A DNA stretch of 64,000 nucleotides from Hevea brasiliensis (lineage: Eukaryota > Streptophyta > Magnoliopsida > Malpighiales > Euphorbiaceae): assembly GCF_030052815.1 (NCBI RefSeq), contig NC_079496.1, positions 38,341,593 through 38,405,592 of the forward strand, written 5' to 3'. The translations under genes and the position numbers were made by a program. The notes beneath the pieces were generated by a model, which saw only the letters and a program-made list of their open reading frames with translations, had not been told where the DNA came from and made no database searches. Positions 11,574-23,940 of the stretch are shown here, piece by piece. The stretch's first letter is position 1. Each line of letters begins with the position of its first letter.

Positions 11574-14390
11574 TGTCACACCCTACCCCTTCGTAAGGCA
11601 TAACATGATCCCGTAGTATACATAATGAATTACCAACTTCGTCTACTGATAACCCATTAAATACACTACAAGGGATTTTAAACCTTTTCTTACTTCTTTT
11701 TACAGTGGTGAGCACTATTTACAGGTGTTAAAAAATTTTTTAAGTGAAGTGAAACTAGATAATACATTTGAAAAATTAATAATTTATGTAAAAATTTTGG
11801 CAGAGTGCCATCTATATTTTGAATAAAACAGTTCTTCAAAAACCTGTAAACAAAGCACTTTCTATATTTTGTTCAATCGCCAAACTCTAATATTTAATCA
11901 ACACAATATGTTTCTCAACATTTGCCAACTCAAATTCACAATAATTTTTTCAGTGTTTTCAAAAGCTAAGATAAAAGAAATATATCACAATGAATATCAA
12001 CAAATCACACACACAGCTTAATCATGTTCCAAAGTCCAATTCATCCCAAGAGCCGATGGCTAATGAGGAATAACATAGCTAGCTAGCAATAATATGAGTA
12101 CTCATTTTATTCATCCTCAACAGGCACACACCTCAACACTTCAGCCAGAGAGGGAATTCAAAGTCAATTCATCCCACTAGACAAGCTAGAGAGGAATTCA
12201 ATCAATATATATGATAGCTGTGGTTTCAAACCATTTACAATGTTTTTCAAGCAATAAGTATCCATCAAGTATCATTAAGACAATTTTTCACAATTTAAAC
12301 AATAATAGACAATTTGTCATAATTCATTTCAATTGAAAATTCAAAAGAAGTAATTGTTGTGCACAAACCTCTGATAAATGTCTCTTGGCTCTAACTAAGT
12401 GTTTCCTTCCCCTTCCCTGAGTCTTTGCTAACTGAAACACACAATTTGAAGTATTCAGTACTCATTTAAATTGTCTCTAACAATAAGGCTTAATAATTAA
12501 TTTATTAAATTCTATTATTTTTCTTAGTCAACCTAAAATGTTGACCCTTGATGCACTCTAGGTGAATTAGGTTTGATATTACCAATATGTCATATTTTAT
12601 AGCCTTTTAGTGTTGGTACATTTACCCAATTTATTTTCAAGTATATTGCATTTTATTGCAATTTGCCGAATTTCGGTATACTAATTTGACCTAGCCGGAT
12701 GACCTAGTTTTCGGGTTTCGATCAAAACTACAAACATGTAGGTCTATGTCTTATTGCATGCGGGGCAAAATTTCAGGTCATTCTGAGTTATGTAGACTAT
12801 GATATGGTCAATCTACCAATGCTGGACAGAATGTACCAAAATGGTAACTTTAGGTCATTTTTAGGTCACTTTTGGTTCGGCCAGTTTTTGCACCTGAAAT
12901 TTTGCAAGCTATTTGGCTTAGTTCTAGCCATTTTTGGGTTTAGTGTCTTCATAAGAATTGTAGATATATGTCTCAACTGTTCATGATAAAAATTTCAAGT
13001 TAATTGGACCTGTTTTGAGTGAGTTATGGCCGAAACACCAACTGCTGCCCAAATGGTAATTTTCAGGCTTCCAATTCACTAATTCGGATTTGGTCATTTT
13101 TCAAGTTACCTTCTAGGCAGAATTTTTGTAAGCTTCCTTCATGAAAGTTGGCACATTTTGTGCCTAGTTTCACCTCAAATTGGTCTCATACCAATTGGAG
13201 CCACACACTTAAGGTTATAAGCTAAAACATACACTGCCCTATTATAATTTGTTCATCCTTTACCAATTACACATCCTATGCTTATCAAGTTCACTCTTCC
13301 ATGCCAATTTTGGTTTGTACCATAACATTAACACATTTAGCAACACATTTTTGGTCATTTTGGCAGCTTGTAACCACTTTCAACCTACACACTATAATAC
13401 AGAATTTTCCAAAGTCCCATTTACAATAATTAAAGTCTCATTTACCACAATTCAACCACATGAACATACCTCATTTCCATGTCCAAATTCTAACAATTAA
13501 ACACACACACATGCTGCCATCCATGACAACATAATTCAACAATATTTCATGAACTCAAACACTTCAATCTTCTTCATGAGGCTGCCACAAGTTTACACTT
13601 ACCCATCAACCTCCATTTGCAATTTTCAAGCTTAACAATCAAACCTTACTCATGGAATTCAACTACAATACAATGAAACATTTAAATCATCATTCAGACC
13701 ACTATTTACATGTAAGAATAAGCTGTTCATATTGAGGTTTCATGGCTACCAAAATGTACATTTCCACTAATTCATCAAACTTCAAAAATTCTTCCACAAA
13801 TCAACTACCCACAACATTGGTTACACTTTTAATGAAACAAGAATTGAAAACACTCACTTACCACTATTTTAATTTTTCATAACATTTCTAAAGTGTAATA
13901 TCATTTATTTTAATGGACATTTAGGTTAAAAGACAATTCAGGGTGTCAAATGACCATAATGCCCCTATTCGGGTTGCATTCTCGATTTTTCGGTAACACC
14001 GAGTTTTGTCATTTTCTCGATTTCTCGTTTTTCTTTGTACTAATTAATTATTTTTTTCTTTGATATTTATAATAATATTTATACTTCAATAAGTCTTTAA
14101 TTATGTCTAAAAAATTATTTTCTAGGGTTCCCCGCAGTCTAGGGCTAGTCAACGGTCCACGCCGCAACTTCCCAGTGCGGTCACCCATCGCTATGGTTTT
14201 CAGCTCGTTTAACTTGGTTACATTTCATTGCTGTTATTTTTCATTTGTTTTTCTTATATTTTCTTTTCTTGTATTTCATTATTTTATGTCTCCTCATCAA
14301 TATTTTAGTGTAGTTCTAGGCATCCTAGCTGTCCAAACAACACTGGTCATCGGAATAGTAGAACGCACTACCAAACATAGGGGTGTTACA
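11574..14390 (-). repeat. R3 5' LTR (family C, 2.82 kb)
   Basis: This is the second copy of the LTR at 3951-6776, with the same termini. The minus strand carries a strong 5' splice site GTG|GTAAGTGAG (intron start 13861). A weaker acceptor (TTACTTGTTTAG, end 11410) lies 26 bp upstream of the gag ATG. Compared with R8, the stretch between the G-rich motif (about 13950-13970) and the splice site is only about 90 bp, because the leader region is missing. Confidence 0.9.
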
Positions 14391-14435
14391 GTGACACTAA
14401 TGCATATCTATTGTTTTTGTTATTTTGATTAGGAT

Positions 14436-15727
14436 ATGGACCCCACATCTCAGAGGGCAGTTGAGGAAGAAGTGGAGAGTCATGCTCCACCTGCAGTAGC
14501 TAAAACTGGGGGTAGGGGAGAACCTGCTCCACTAGCTCCAGCAGAGCCTGCATAGCCTCCACAGGCCATGTTCCAGCAAATGGGTGAGTTTTTCAGACAA
14601 ATGGCAGGGGTAATGCCACCACCACCACCTCCACAGCAGAAATCCCATCTAGAAAAACTGAGAAAATTTGGAGTAGTGGATTTCTTTAGTAAGAGAGAAG
14701 ATGATTCTGTTGTAGCTGAGAACTGGTTGAACAGAACAGGGAGAGTTTTAAAACAACTCCACTGCACTCTAGAGAAAAACTTAGAAGCTGCTGTATCTCT
14801 ACTGCAAGATGATGTATATCAATGGTGGGATACAGTGTCCAGTGAAGTGCAGCCAGAACAAATAACTTGAAACTTCTTCCTCTCAGAGTTCAAAAAGAAA
14901 TATGTGGGTAGTGTATATCTGGAAGAGAGAAGAAGAGAATTCATTAACTTGAGGCAGAGACAGTTGATAGTGGTGGAGTATGAAAAAGAATTTGTTACAT
15001 TAAGCTGTTATGGAAAGGAGATAGTCCCAAATAAGGCCGAGAGGTGTAAAAGATTTGAAGAGGGGCTAAATGATAACATAAAGATAATGATCATTGCCTT
15101 GGGAATCACAGACTTTACCAAGTTAGTGAAAGCTGCAGTAAAAGTTGAGAAAGTTAGAATAAGTGAGCAGAATAGGAGAGAGAGACAGCAGAAGAGGGGC
15201 CCGGGTTAGTCTAGCTCATCTCCTGCACTTGGAAAGAAGTTCAAAGGTTCCCCTGCTCAAAGTTCAGGTCACCTCAAGGTCAAGGTCAGTCCCAAGGGCC
15301 CAGGCCACAGTTCACACCTAGGAGAGGCCAGTCCACACCATTAATAGGCAGCTCTCCAGGGACGGTGTTCAGGGGACCATCCCTAACATATTCTGCTTGT
15401 CCACACTGCCTGAAATGGTATAAGGGGGAGTGTTGGAGAGTGACGGGTGCTTGCCTAAGGTGTGGGTCAATAGAGCATCAATTAAAGAACTGTCCACATA
15501 GAATTGCCATAGCTGCTCCAGCATAAGCAGATAGACCTGCCCCTGCACCTCAAACGGGTAGGAAGTCTGGTAAATCTAAGGCAGTTAGTCCATCACAAAG
15601 ACCTGCATCTGAGCCAGCCGAGAGGCCAGAGGCTAGAGCACCTGCCAGAGCCTATGCCATGAGAGCTAAGGAGGAGTAAGATGCCCCGGACGTCATCAGG
15701 GGTACGTTATCCCTCTACAACACATCT
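14436..15727 (+). pseudogene. gag: R2 gag with zinc knuckles
   Basis: The ATG at 14436 follows a polypyrimidine tract and AG (14431-14432). The product starts MDPTSQRAVEEEVESHAPP, then has a poly-Pro run (PPPPPPQQKSHLEKLRKFG), the capsid region (LLQDDVYQWWDTVSS, FKKKYVG, VEYEKEFVTLS) and a basic segment. Two knuckles follow near 15395-15500: CPHCLKWYKGEC and CLRCGSIEHQLKNC. In-frame stops occur near 14551 (TAG), at 14868-14870 (TGA replacing Trp) and 15207-15209. A frameshift between 15209 and 15728 separates gag from protease. Gag, protease and RT form one frame in the better copies. Confidence 0.85.
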
Positions 15728-16270
15728 GTGCATGCATTGGTGGATCTAGGATCCACTCATTCATACATCTGCATCAACTTACCCGTAGAAAGGGGGATAC
15801 TAGTAGGGGAGAGTGACCAAGACATTCTGGTCACTAATCCATTGGAACACAGTGTAGTGGTGAATAAGGTGTACAAAGGTTACCCGTTAAGGATTCAGGG
15901 ATATGAATTCTTGGTAGACCTGATTGAATTGCCTTTTCATGAGTTTGACGTGATTTTGGGAATGGACTGGTTGTCATGTCATCAGGCAATGATTGATTAT
16001 AAATTGAAGAGGATTTCCTTGAAAACTCTTAAGGGTAATGAGATTACAGTTATGGGGGAAAGGACATATTTCTTGTCCAATGTCATCTCAGCCACAGTTG
16101 CAAGAAAACTGATGAGGAAAGGCTATGAAGCCTACCTAGCACATGTGGTGGATACTAGGCAGGCTAAGCCAGATATGTGTGACATACCCATAGTAAGAGA
16201 CTTCCCAGATGTGTTCCCTGAAGAATTGGCTGGCTTAACACCAGAAAGGGAAGTCAAATTTGCTATTTAG
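15728..16270 (+). pseudogene. pol: R2 aspartic protease
   Basis: The open frame of 180 codons contains the active-site loop VDLGSTHSYI, the flap region and the second conserved block [16 protein letters not shown], then the linker to RT (DIPIVRDFPDVFPEEL, followed by AGLTPEREVKFAI). It ends at a TAG (16268-16270) that replaces Glu of the AIE motif kept in R6. The frame is the same as that of the following RT segment, so only the stop divides them. Confidence 0.85.
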
Positions 16271-16622
16271 ATACTGCAGGGTATAGCACCAATCTCTATT
16301 GCTCCTTATAGGATGGCACCTACTGAGTTAAAGGAGCTAAAAATCCAGTTGCAGGATTTACTAGATAAGGGGTTCATACTCCCCAGCGTATCACCATGGG
16401 GAGCTCCAATGCTGTTTGTAAAGAAAAAGGATGGGACTTTGAGGTTATGCATCGATTACCGGCGGTTGAATAAAGTGACTGTGAAGAACAAATATCCGTT
16501 GCTTAGAATTGATTATCTGTTTGATCAGTTGAAGTGAGTAGGAGTATTTTCCAAAATGGATCTCAGATCTGGGTATCATCAGTTGAGGGTGAAGGATGCA
16601 GATGTGCCAAAGACTGCATTCA
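16271..16622 (+). pseudogene. pol: R2 reverse transcriptase, first part
   Basis: The RT palm N-terminus is visible: [33 protein letters not shown], and [24 protein letters not shown] at 16535-16537 replaces Gly after FDQLK. The frame is then cut inside KTAF by S1; the last host bases ATTCA (16618-16622) are repeated after S1. It continues at 19737. Confidence 0.88.
16618..16622. repeat. Target site duplication ATTCA of S1
   Basis: ATTCA is repeated at 19732-19736. Joining the flanks restores the RT codons for the KTAFRTRYG block (first Arg codon AGA), as in R6. Confidence 0.95.
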
Positions 16623-19600
16623 TGTAAATCCTCACTTTAGCTGGTCCGTACAGTTTACTATTATGGGGACCAATATTGGTCCGGGCAGCTAGAATGTTTG
16701 AGATTATAATTAGACTAGAGTGGGGAGTTATAAAGAAACCAAATAATGCTCATAAAAAAATTAAAGAAAATTTTTAAAAATGAAATGCACTAAGGTTAAA
16801 CGAGCCGAAACCCCAGTGATGAGTAACCCGAAGGGGAAGTGACGGTGAAGGCTGTTAGCAACCCTAGACTCGGGGAAAACTTCATGAAATAATTTTTGGG
16901 ACCTTAGCATAGGATTATTGGAGTTCCCATGACAATAGAATGTTAAGAAAACACAAGGAAAATTTAATCAATCAGTACACACAATTTTAGCTCGTTAAGC
17001 CAAACGGAGGGCATTTTAGTCATTTCGTCTTCAGAGATGATTTTTGGCCAACTTGTCCCATTAACTAAATAATTTAGTTGACATAAAATATGAATAAATA
17101 TTGTTAAAAATGTAATTGAAATTAAGTAGACAAAAAAAGGAAAGAAAATGAAGATAAATGGGACTTATTACTTCTTGCTTATGTAAGCATGAGATAATTA
17201 AAATGTTTAAACCAATCAAAATCAAGAACCACAATTGAAATACATTAAAAATAAAAAAAAAAAGTAGGCAGAAATCTGGAACAAGCCAGCAGCCTTCTCC
17301 CTTCTTAAAAAATGTCCCATATGCTCTCCCTCACTCCTCCATTAACAATCTTCCAAACCTTCATTTTCCCTAGTTTTCTTTCAACAAAAACCCTAAGTGT
17401 CAACACAAAACCTTGATATTTTAGCTTAGTGAAGCTTTTGAGAGCAAAAGGAAGTGTAAATGAAGAGTTCTTACAAGCTTGAGATTAGCTCCATTAAAGT
17501 TTAGTGACCAAACTTGTTTTATCTCTTTCAATTCATGTTGAAATAGTGGTATTTAATGCAAATTTGCAAGAAAATTGAGTAAACATCGTATGTATGTCTT
17601 GCTTAAAATTTCAGCAACCTTGAAGTTGGTTGAGTTTTGAAGATTTCTTAGAATTAAAATGATGTTGTGGATTCCCTTAACACTAATATATTGATTAGGA
17701 AGGTGAAGTGCAAGTGAATGCAACAATCTAGAATGTTGGAGCTAGGGTTTGGACCCAAATTGAGACTTTATTCATGTATTTGAAGAAAGAGAGTTTTAAT
17801 GGTCAATTACTGAATTGGGCTTTGTGTGAATAAGAAATGAAGTGGTTTGTTTAGTGGGAATTGAAGTTAGTGTGGCTGCCCTTGGTGACATGTAGGACTA
17901 GGCATGAGTCCAATAGGTTTGGGCAGCAATAACTGGAGCTGTAAAGGTTCAATTGGTGCAAGACCAATTGGACATGAAAATAGACACATAATGGCACAAC
18001 TTTGGTGAAGAAACTATGCCCAGAAAACCAAACCAAGTTGACCTAAAGATGGCCCTAATCTGGGTGACCTGCATTCTGCCTAGGCAAAATGACCAAATGA
18101 ACAGTGTTTATTCATTTGGTCATAACTCAGTGTAGAAAGGTCCAATTGACCTGAAATTTTACCAAAAATATCTGAGACATATACCTACAACTTTCATGAA
18201 GAAACCTAATCAAAATTTTGATCATAACATGTTCAAAAGGTGACCTGCAATCACTGCACAAAACACTGTAGATTTGGTCAGTCCAGAAAATCTGGGAAGC
18301 TAGCAATCCGGCTAGTCATGATATTTAGGCCATAACTTGAGTTACAAAACTCCAAATGGAGTGATTCAAAAAAATAAATGTAACTAGACGCAATAAGGAA
18401 CAACTTTCATGTTGACAACTTTGCCAAATTCCTACTGCAAAAATGACTAATGGAATAGTAAATACAAAGCTTGAAATCTGAAAATTTTAAACAACTAACA
18501 TTAAGCTTAGAAATGGTATTGGCAACCAATACCAACAATTTTAGAATGCAAAATGTGGTATGCTGGGTGTATTAAAACCAATTTACCTATTGTCTATGCA
18601 AAAGTCAACATTTTTGTTAACTAATGAAATGAATAGTAACACTTGACTTAAATTTCAAGAATTGTATAAATTGAGAGTGTAACATGCCCTAGTACACCTA
18701 GTAAGATTGGTTTGGATAGGTTGACATGCCAATAGGATTCTATTAGCAGTACTGCGCATGGCTTCATGCCATTCTGTGTTTTATGGCCTCACTTGCCATT
18801 CTGTGATAAAATAGTCATTTGCTATGTTAATTGAGTTATTATACTTGAATTTTATCCCTGATGATTATTACAGTTTATTAGCTCTTCTGTTGCACTCCGG
18901 GAGACACAATGTGACCGATGGTGTGATGGTCTGAGGTACTTAGTACCCAGTGCTAGTTTACCCGTTTATCCAGTCCAGTCGACTAGTAAGGGCTACTCGG
19001 GCAATGATAATGAATCTTACAAAATTTTAATCGAATAATACTGCAATAAAAGCCAGAAATTAAGTCTACCTAAAATGTAAACATACATTTTGCATATTTA
19101 TGTTATTTTAGTTATTTTATTTTATATTGTCACCACTAAACAGAATTGCTTAGTGCGTTGCTTTTGCCACGCGCAGGTACTGGAGACATAGCTGGGGAGT
19201 CCAGCAGACCTCATACTGGGTGAGCTTTCAGATCTGCACACAGAGTCCAAAGTCACCTCACATTTGCAGTGCATTGGTAGGACATTAGGCTATTTTTGGT
19301 CTTTTCTATTTGTAAACTTTTGTTATGTATATCTAAAACTCATGTAATTATGCTTTTGAAGTAATTATTTATGAACCATGTTCAGTAATAATTTGAGTTT
19401 TTCATATGGAGTTGAGTATGATATGAATGAATTGAATTTTTGAAATATTGATGTCATTTGAGAAATTGTGGAAAGATGTTCATGGTTGACTGAGATTGAA
19501 ATTATGATTATATTGGAAGTGTTTTTAACAGATTCAGAAGAGCCATTTTTCCAATTTACAGCCAGCACTCTACCGAATTTTTTATAAAATTTGCGAAAAA

Positions 19601-19731
19601 TTCATATTAATCAAAATTATAAATAAATAAATTAAAAAGGGTAAATTATAATGAAAATATGATTTGGTGCTCTGGCACACTGTGTGGCATATCTTGCTTG
19701 GCTACACTGTAGACGAGTAAGGAGTGTCACA
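16623..19731 (+). mobile_element. S1: solo LTR (family A), splits R2 RT
   Basis: This 3,109-bp sequence starts TGTAAATCC and ends GGAGTGTCACA, with 5-bp duplications on both sides and no PBS, PPT or coding sequence attached. It is therefore a solo LTR left by recombination between the two LTRs of a former element. It contains the motif GAGGGCATTTTAGTCATTTC (17007-17026), a palindrome TGCTTATGTAAGCA (near 17177), the GGTACT-T-AGTACC stem (18935-18947) and a tandem hairpin (19136-19174). Short open frames in it are not genes. Confidence 0.93.
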
Positions 19732-19736
19732 ATTCA

Positions 19737-20211
19737 GAACTCGGTATGGGCATTATGAGTTCCTGGCGATGCCCTTTGGCCTAACAAATGCACTAGCAAC
19801 ATTCATGGACCTTATGAACTGTATCTTCCATCCATACCTAGATTAGTTCGTAGTGGTATTTATTGATGATATTTTGGTGTATTCCAAGATCAGGGAAGAA
19901 CATGATGAATATTTGAGAATTGTCCTGCAAACCCTGAGAGAAAAGAAGCTGTATGCTAAGTTGGCCAAGTGTGACTTCTGGTTGAATGAGATTGCATTCC
20001 TTGGACACATAGTGTTAGCTGATGGGATTAGAGTGGATCCCAAGAAAGTAGAAGCAGTGATGGAATGGAAGCCTCCAAGAAATACAACTGAGGTCTGATG
20101 TTTCTTGGGGCTAGCTGGGTATTATAGAAGATTTGTGAAGGGAATTTCTTTAATAGCTGCTCCAATGACCAAGTCGTTACACAAGAATATCAGATTTGAC
20201 TGAAATGACAA
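19737..20211 (+). pseudogene. pol: R2 reverse transcriptase, second part
   Basis: It resumes at the [16 protein letters not shown] block, then shows MDLMN, the catalytic FIDDILVYS (about 19860-19890), and the thumb [24 protein letters not shown] just before 19853 replaces a residue of LDRFVV, a TGA at 20096-20098 replaces Arg, and a one-base deletion near 20220 shifts the frame into RNase H. These breaks agree with R2 being the oldest layer. Confidence 0.86.
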
Positions 20212-20490
20212 GTGTTAGCCTGTTTTGAGAAGTTGAAGGCTATGTTGATAGAGGCACTAGTGTTAACACAGCCAGTGTCGGGAAAGGACTTTGTGGTCTA
20301 CAGTGATGCCTCTTATAATGGGTTAGGGTGTGTATTGATGCAAGAGAGAAAGGTGATCGCCTATGCTTCCAGGCAGCTGAGGCCACATGAACAGAATTAC
20401 CCTACCCATGATCTAGAATTTGCAGCAATTATCTTCGCACTGAAGATATGGAAGCACAACTTGTATGGTGAAAAGTGCTACATTTTCACA
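20212..20490 (+). pseudogene. pol: R2 RNase H, truncated by R4
   Basis: The segment reads [38 protein letters not shown] and [17 protein letters not shown]. It thus holds the first Asp and the Glu of RNase H. It is cut just before the DHKS motif by R4 at 20491. The apparent continuation of the frame to 20538 is LTR sequence and is not part of the gene. Confidence 0.85.
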
Positions 20491-23400
20491 TGTAACACCC
20501 TCACTGTAGCCATTCCATGCATTTTACTATTTCGGTGACTGGTGTTGGTCTAGACAGCTAGAACGTTTGGAAAAATATTTAGACTAGAGTAAGGAGTCAT
20601 AAATAACTCAAATAAGTGTAAGAAAAATTTAGAAAAAAAATTTTAAAAATAAAATACAATTAAGTTAAATGAGCCGTTGCCCTAGCGATGGGTAACCTAG
20701 TGGGAAGTTGCGGTCCTCACAGCTAGAAGCCCTAAACTTGGGAGAAAATTCATAAAATAATTTTTGGGACTCTAGAGAAGAGTCATTGAGGTTTCTATGG
20801 CATTAGAATGCCATGAAAATTCTTAGAAAAATTTTTAGATCGGTACGGACAATTTTGGCTCAATAAGCCAAACGGAGGGCATTTTGGTCATTTCATCTTC
20901 GGAGATGATTTTTGGCCGACTTGTCCAGTTAAGTAAATAATTATTATGACATAAAATGTGAATAAATATTTCTAAAAAATTGAATTGAAAATGAGTAGAA
21001 AAGAAAAGAAAAGAAAAATAAAAGAAATTGGGAATTATGACATAACATGATGTCATTACAATGCCCTCCACCAATCAAATTTCAAAAAGCACTTTAAAAC
21101 GAGATAATTGAGACAAAAATTGAAAACAAATCTGCATCTTCCTCTCCTAAATTAGCCGGCAGCCACATCTCCCATTTCCACCATTGTTATCCTTCATTAT
21201 ACCCTGCTAACTTTGAATTTTTCACCATAAAATCCCTACCTTCCATCATAAAAATTTAATATTACATCTTGAGCAAGTGTTTGGCTGCCAAGAAAAGGCA
21301 GAAAATGAAGGAAAAATTAAAGTTAGGGAAGGGAAAATTCTACTCAAAGAGGTTAGTGCCTTACTTTTGTTTCTTTTCTTTTTCATATGTTGAAACTAAG
21401 TTGAATGAAGGTGAAATTCAAGAAAAATGATATAAATGATGCATGAATGAAGAATTGGATTTTTTGGGCCAGCTTTATGGGAATGGTAGTTTGATAGTTT
21501 TGATGGGTTTGAAAGGCTTAGAAATGGTGATTAATGTGTAAACATAAATTAAAAATTGATTAGTTTGCTTAATTTGATAAGTGTTGGGTGAACCTAGAAT
21601 TGAGAGTTAGGGTTTGGGCAACAAATTTAGGATTTTGCTCATGTATTGGTGAAACGAAATTTTAATGGTCAATTAGTGACCATTTGGTTGTGTTTGAGTA
21701 GGAATTGAAGTGATTTGTTCCATGAGAATTGAAGTTAGGTATGCTACCCTTGAGTGCCCTGTAGGTCTGGATGTGAGTCCAGCATGTTTGGGCAGCTATA
21801 ACTTAGGTTGTATAGGTTCAATTGGTGCAAGGCTAATTGGACATGAAATTAGACACATAATGGCACAACTTTGATGGAGGAACCCTATCCAGAAAGCAAA
21901 CTTAGGATGTTTTAAAAATTGACTAATTCCGGGTGACTTACATTCTGCCTGGGCAAAATAATCAAATGAACAATGTTCATTCATTTGGTCATAACTCAGT
22001 GTAGAAAAGTTCAATTGACCTGAATTTTTACCACTTGAAAACTGAGACATTACCCTACAACTTTCATGAAGAAAACAAACCCAAATTTTGATCATAACAT
22101 GTCCAAAAACTGACCTGAAATCAGTGTACAAAAACTACAGAATTGATTCTACCCAGAAATTCTAGAAAAAAAGGCAATCCGACCAGTTATAGTAGAATAG
22201 CCATAACTTGAGCTAGAAAGCTCCAAATGAGGTGATTCAAAAAGTGAAATGTAAGTAGATACAATAAGGAACAACTTTGATGAAGAACATTTGGCAAAAT
22301 TCTCATTGTAGGATGGCCTAATGGAACAGTGAACTCTAGCACCCAAAACTGAAATTTTTGATTTATTCTCCATTGGTTAGAAGCAATGATTGGCAACTAA
22401 TGTCAACACTTTTGGGAACCAAAATGTGGTAAATCTATGTGATTAAAACTCATGTAACTATTATATATGAGAAAGTCAATATTTTGACTTAAATGACTAA
22501 ATGAATAGTAACCTTACATGTTAAGTGCAAATATTCAAGAAATAACTTTGTAATATGCCCTAGTAGGCCTAATGTGATTGGTTTGGATAGGTTGGCATGC
22601 CAATAGGGTTCTGATAGCAGTACTGCGTATGATGTATGGCTCCATGCCATTCTGTGATATGATAGCCTATGGCTATATTGATTATAATGTTATACTTGGC
22701 TTTATGCCTTATTGCTTTTATGGCTTATTAGCCATTCTGTCTGCACACCGAGAGACACATTTTGACCTATGGCGTGACGGCTCGAGGTACCTGGTACCCA
22801 GTGTTAGTTTAATCGTTTATCCAGTCCGGTCAATTTGTGTAGGTTACTTGGGCATGGAAAAGTATAATTATAATTGAATTGATTTTTAAAGGATGTAAGG
22901 AAATTAAATATCAAAATGAAGAACAAGAATGATTACAATGAAAATAGGCTCAAAAATTATTGAGAAAAGGATCAATAAAATCCTAGAAAGAGTTAATATC
23001 ATAAAATGTAATTAGCCTTCAACTAAACAGTAAGTTAGTAATTATTCATTTCTTATAAACACAATAACTAGAAAATTTTTACTTTTATTTGCATATTATA
23101 TTTCCTTTTATTATTGGCACCACTAAGCTTTATGCTTAGCCCGTCGCTTTTGCAGTGCGTAGGTACGGAAGATTTGGACAGAGAGCCCAATAGACGATAG
23201 ACTGGGTGAGGCCGTTCACAATTCTAAGTAGTGTTCATATCACCTCACAGACTACAGTGCATTGGTAGGACACTAGGTCCCATTTTGGTATTTTGGTACT
23301 GTTTGTATTTTGTAATTAAACTTTTATTTTCTCACGTATAAATTGAAACTCATGTAATATATTTTAGTATTCATGCAAATATTTGTAATTTGTGTTTATT

Positions 23401-23813
23401 AATGAAAATTTTGTATTTATTGATGATTTGAACATGATTATCATGTGAAATGAATGAATGTCAAATAGAAGAAGTTGTGAGAAATGATTGAGAATATTGA
23501 GATTATGTTGATACAAATGGAGTTTGAGAATGATTGGAAATGTATTGGAAGTGTTTTTCATAGGTTCCGAAGAAGTGTTTTATCCATTTTTAGCCGGTAC
23601 TCTGCCAAATTTTCTATAAAATTTTTGGAACCCCAAATGAATTTATACTTTCAATAAATGACTTAAATGAGTTAAATTTCACAAATTGCACTTCATATCC
23701 ATGAAGAAATAAATTAAGGAAGGATAAAAATGATTGGGATAAAATATGGTGTTCCGGTACACTGTGTAGCATATATTGCTCGGCTACACTGTAGACGGGT
23801 AAGGGGTGTCACA
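20491..23813 (+). repeat. R4 5' LTR (3.3 kb)
   Basis: The termini are TGTAACACCCTC and GGGGTGTCACA. Visible signals: GAGGGCATTTTGGTCATTTC (20876-20895), imperfect palindrome TGACATAACATGATGTCA (21038-21055), 5' splice site AAGAG|GTTAGTG (intron start 21352), GGTACC-T-GGTACC stem (22786-22798) and a tandem hairpin (23123-23159). No coding content. Confidence 0.92.
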
Positions 23814-23818
23814 TTTAG

Positions 23819-23830
23819 TGGTATCAGAGC
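23819..23830 (+). promoter_or_regulatory. R4 primer-binding site (tRNA-iMet)
   Basis: Exact TGGTATCAGAGC, 5 bp after the LTR end. Confidence 0.9.
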
Positions 23831-23940
23831 ACGGTTTAGGCATTTTTAGGTCTAGATCGAGTACATACCATGCATTGCATTTGTAAGAGTCGAGTTGACA
23901 CTAATGCAAATCTATTTGGTTTTCTTATTTTGATTAGGAT

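Larger units (their letters stand above)
3951..14390 (-). mobile_element. R3: full-length Ty3/gypsy chromovirus (family C), inserted in R2 leader
   Basis: This complete 10,440-bp element lies on the minus strand, with 5' LTR 11574-14390, PBS 11554-11565, gag-pol 6824-11384, PPT near 6777-6795 and 3' LTR 3951-6776, bounded by GTGAC duplications. The coding region is one long frame broken by at least five stops, two frameshifts and a small deletion, so the copy is dead. Its integrase has no intron where R6 and R7 do. Both LTRs lack a segment of roughly 340 bp that is present in the related LTR of R8 and that includes the CT-rich leader. Confidence 0.92.
3842..20490 (+). mobile_element. R2: Ty3/gypsy chromovirus (family A), outermost host element, fragmented
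   Basis: R2 survives as three pieces: LTR tail, PBS and leader (3842-3950); gag, protease and the first part of RT (14391-16622); the rest of RT and part of RNase H (19732-20490). R3 splits the leader with TSD GTGAC, S1 splits RT with TSD ATTCA, and R4 enters RNase H at 20491. The remaining pol and the 3' LTR must lie beyond the window. The order gag-PR-RT-RNase H is Ty3/gypsy. The reading frame has several stops and frameshifts, as expected for the oldest layer of the nest. Confidence 0.85.

Noticed and set aside
14391..20490. R2 gag-pol as the coding region of R3
   Set aside because: Strands are opposite, and R3 has its own complete gag-pol at 6824-11384; the TSDs place 14391 onward in R2.
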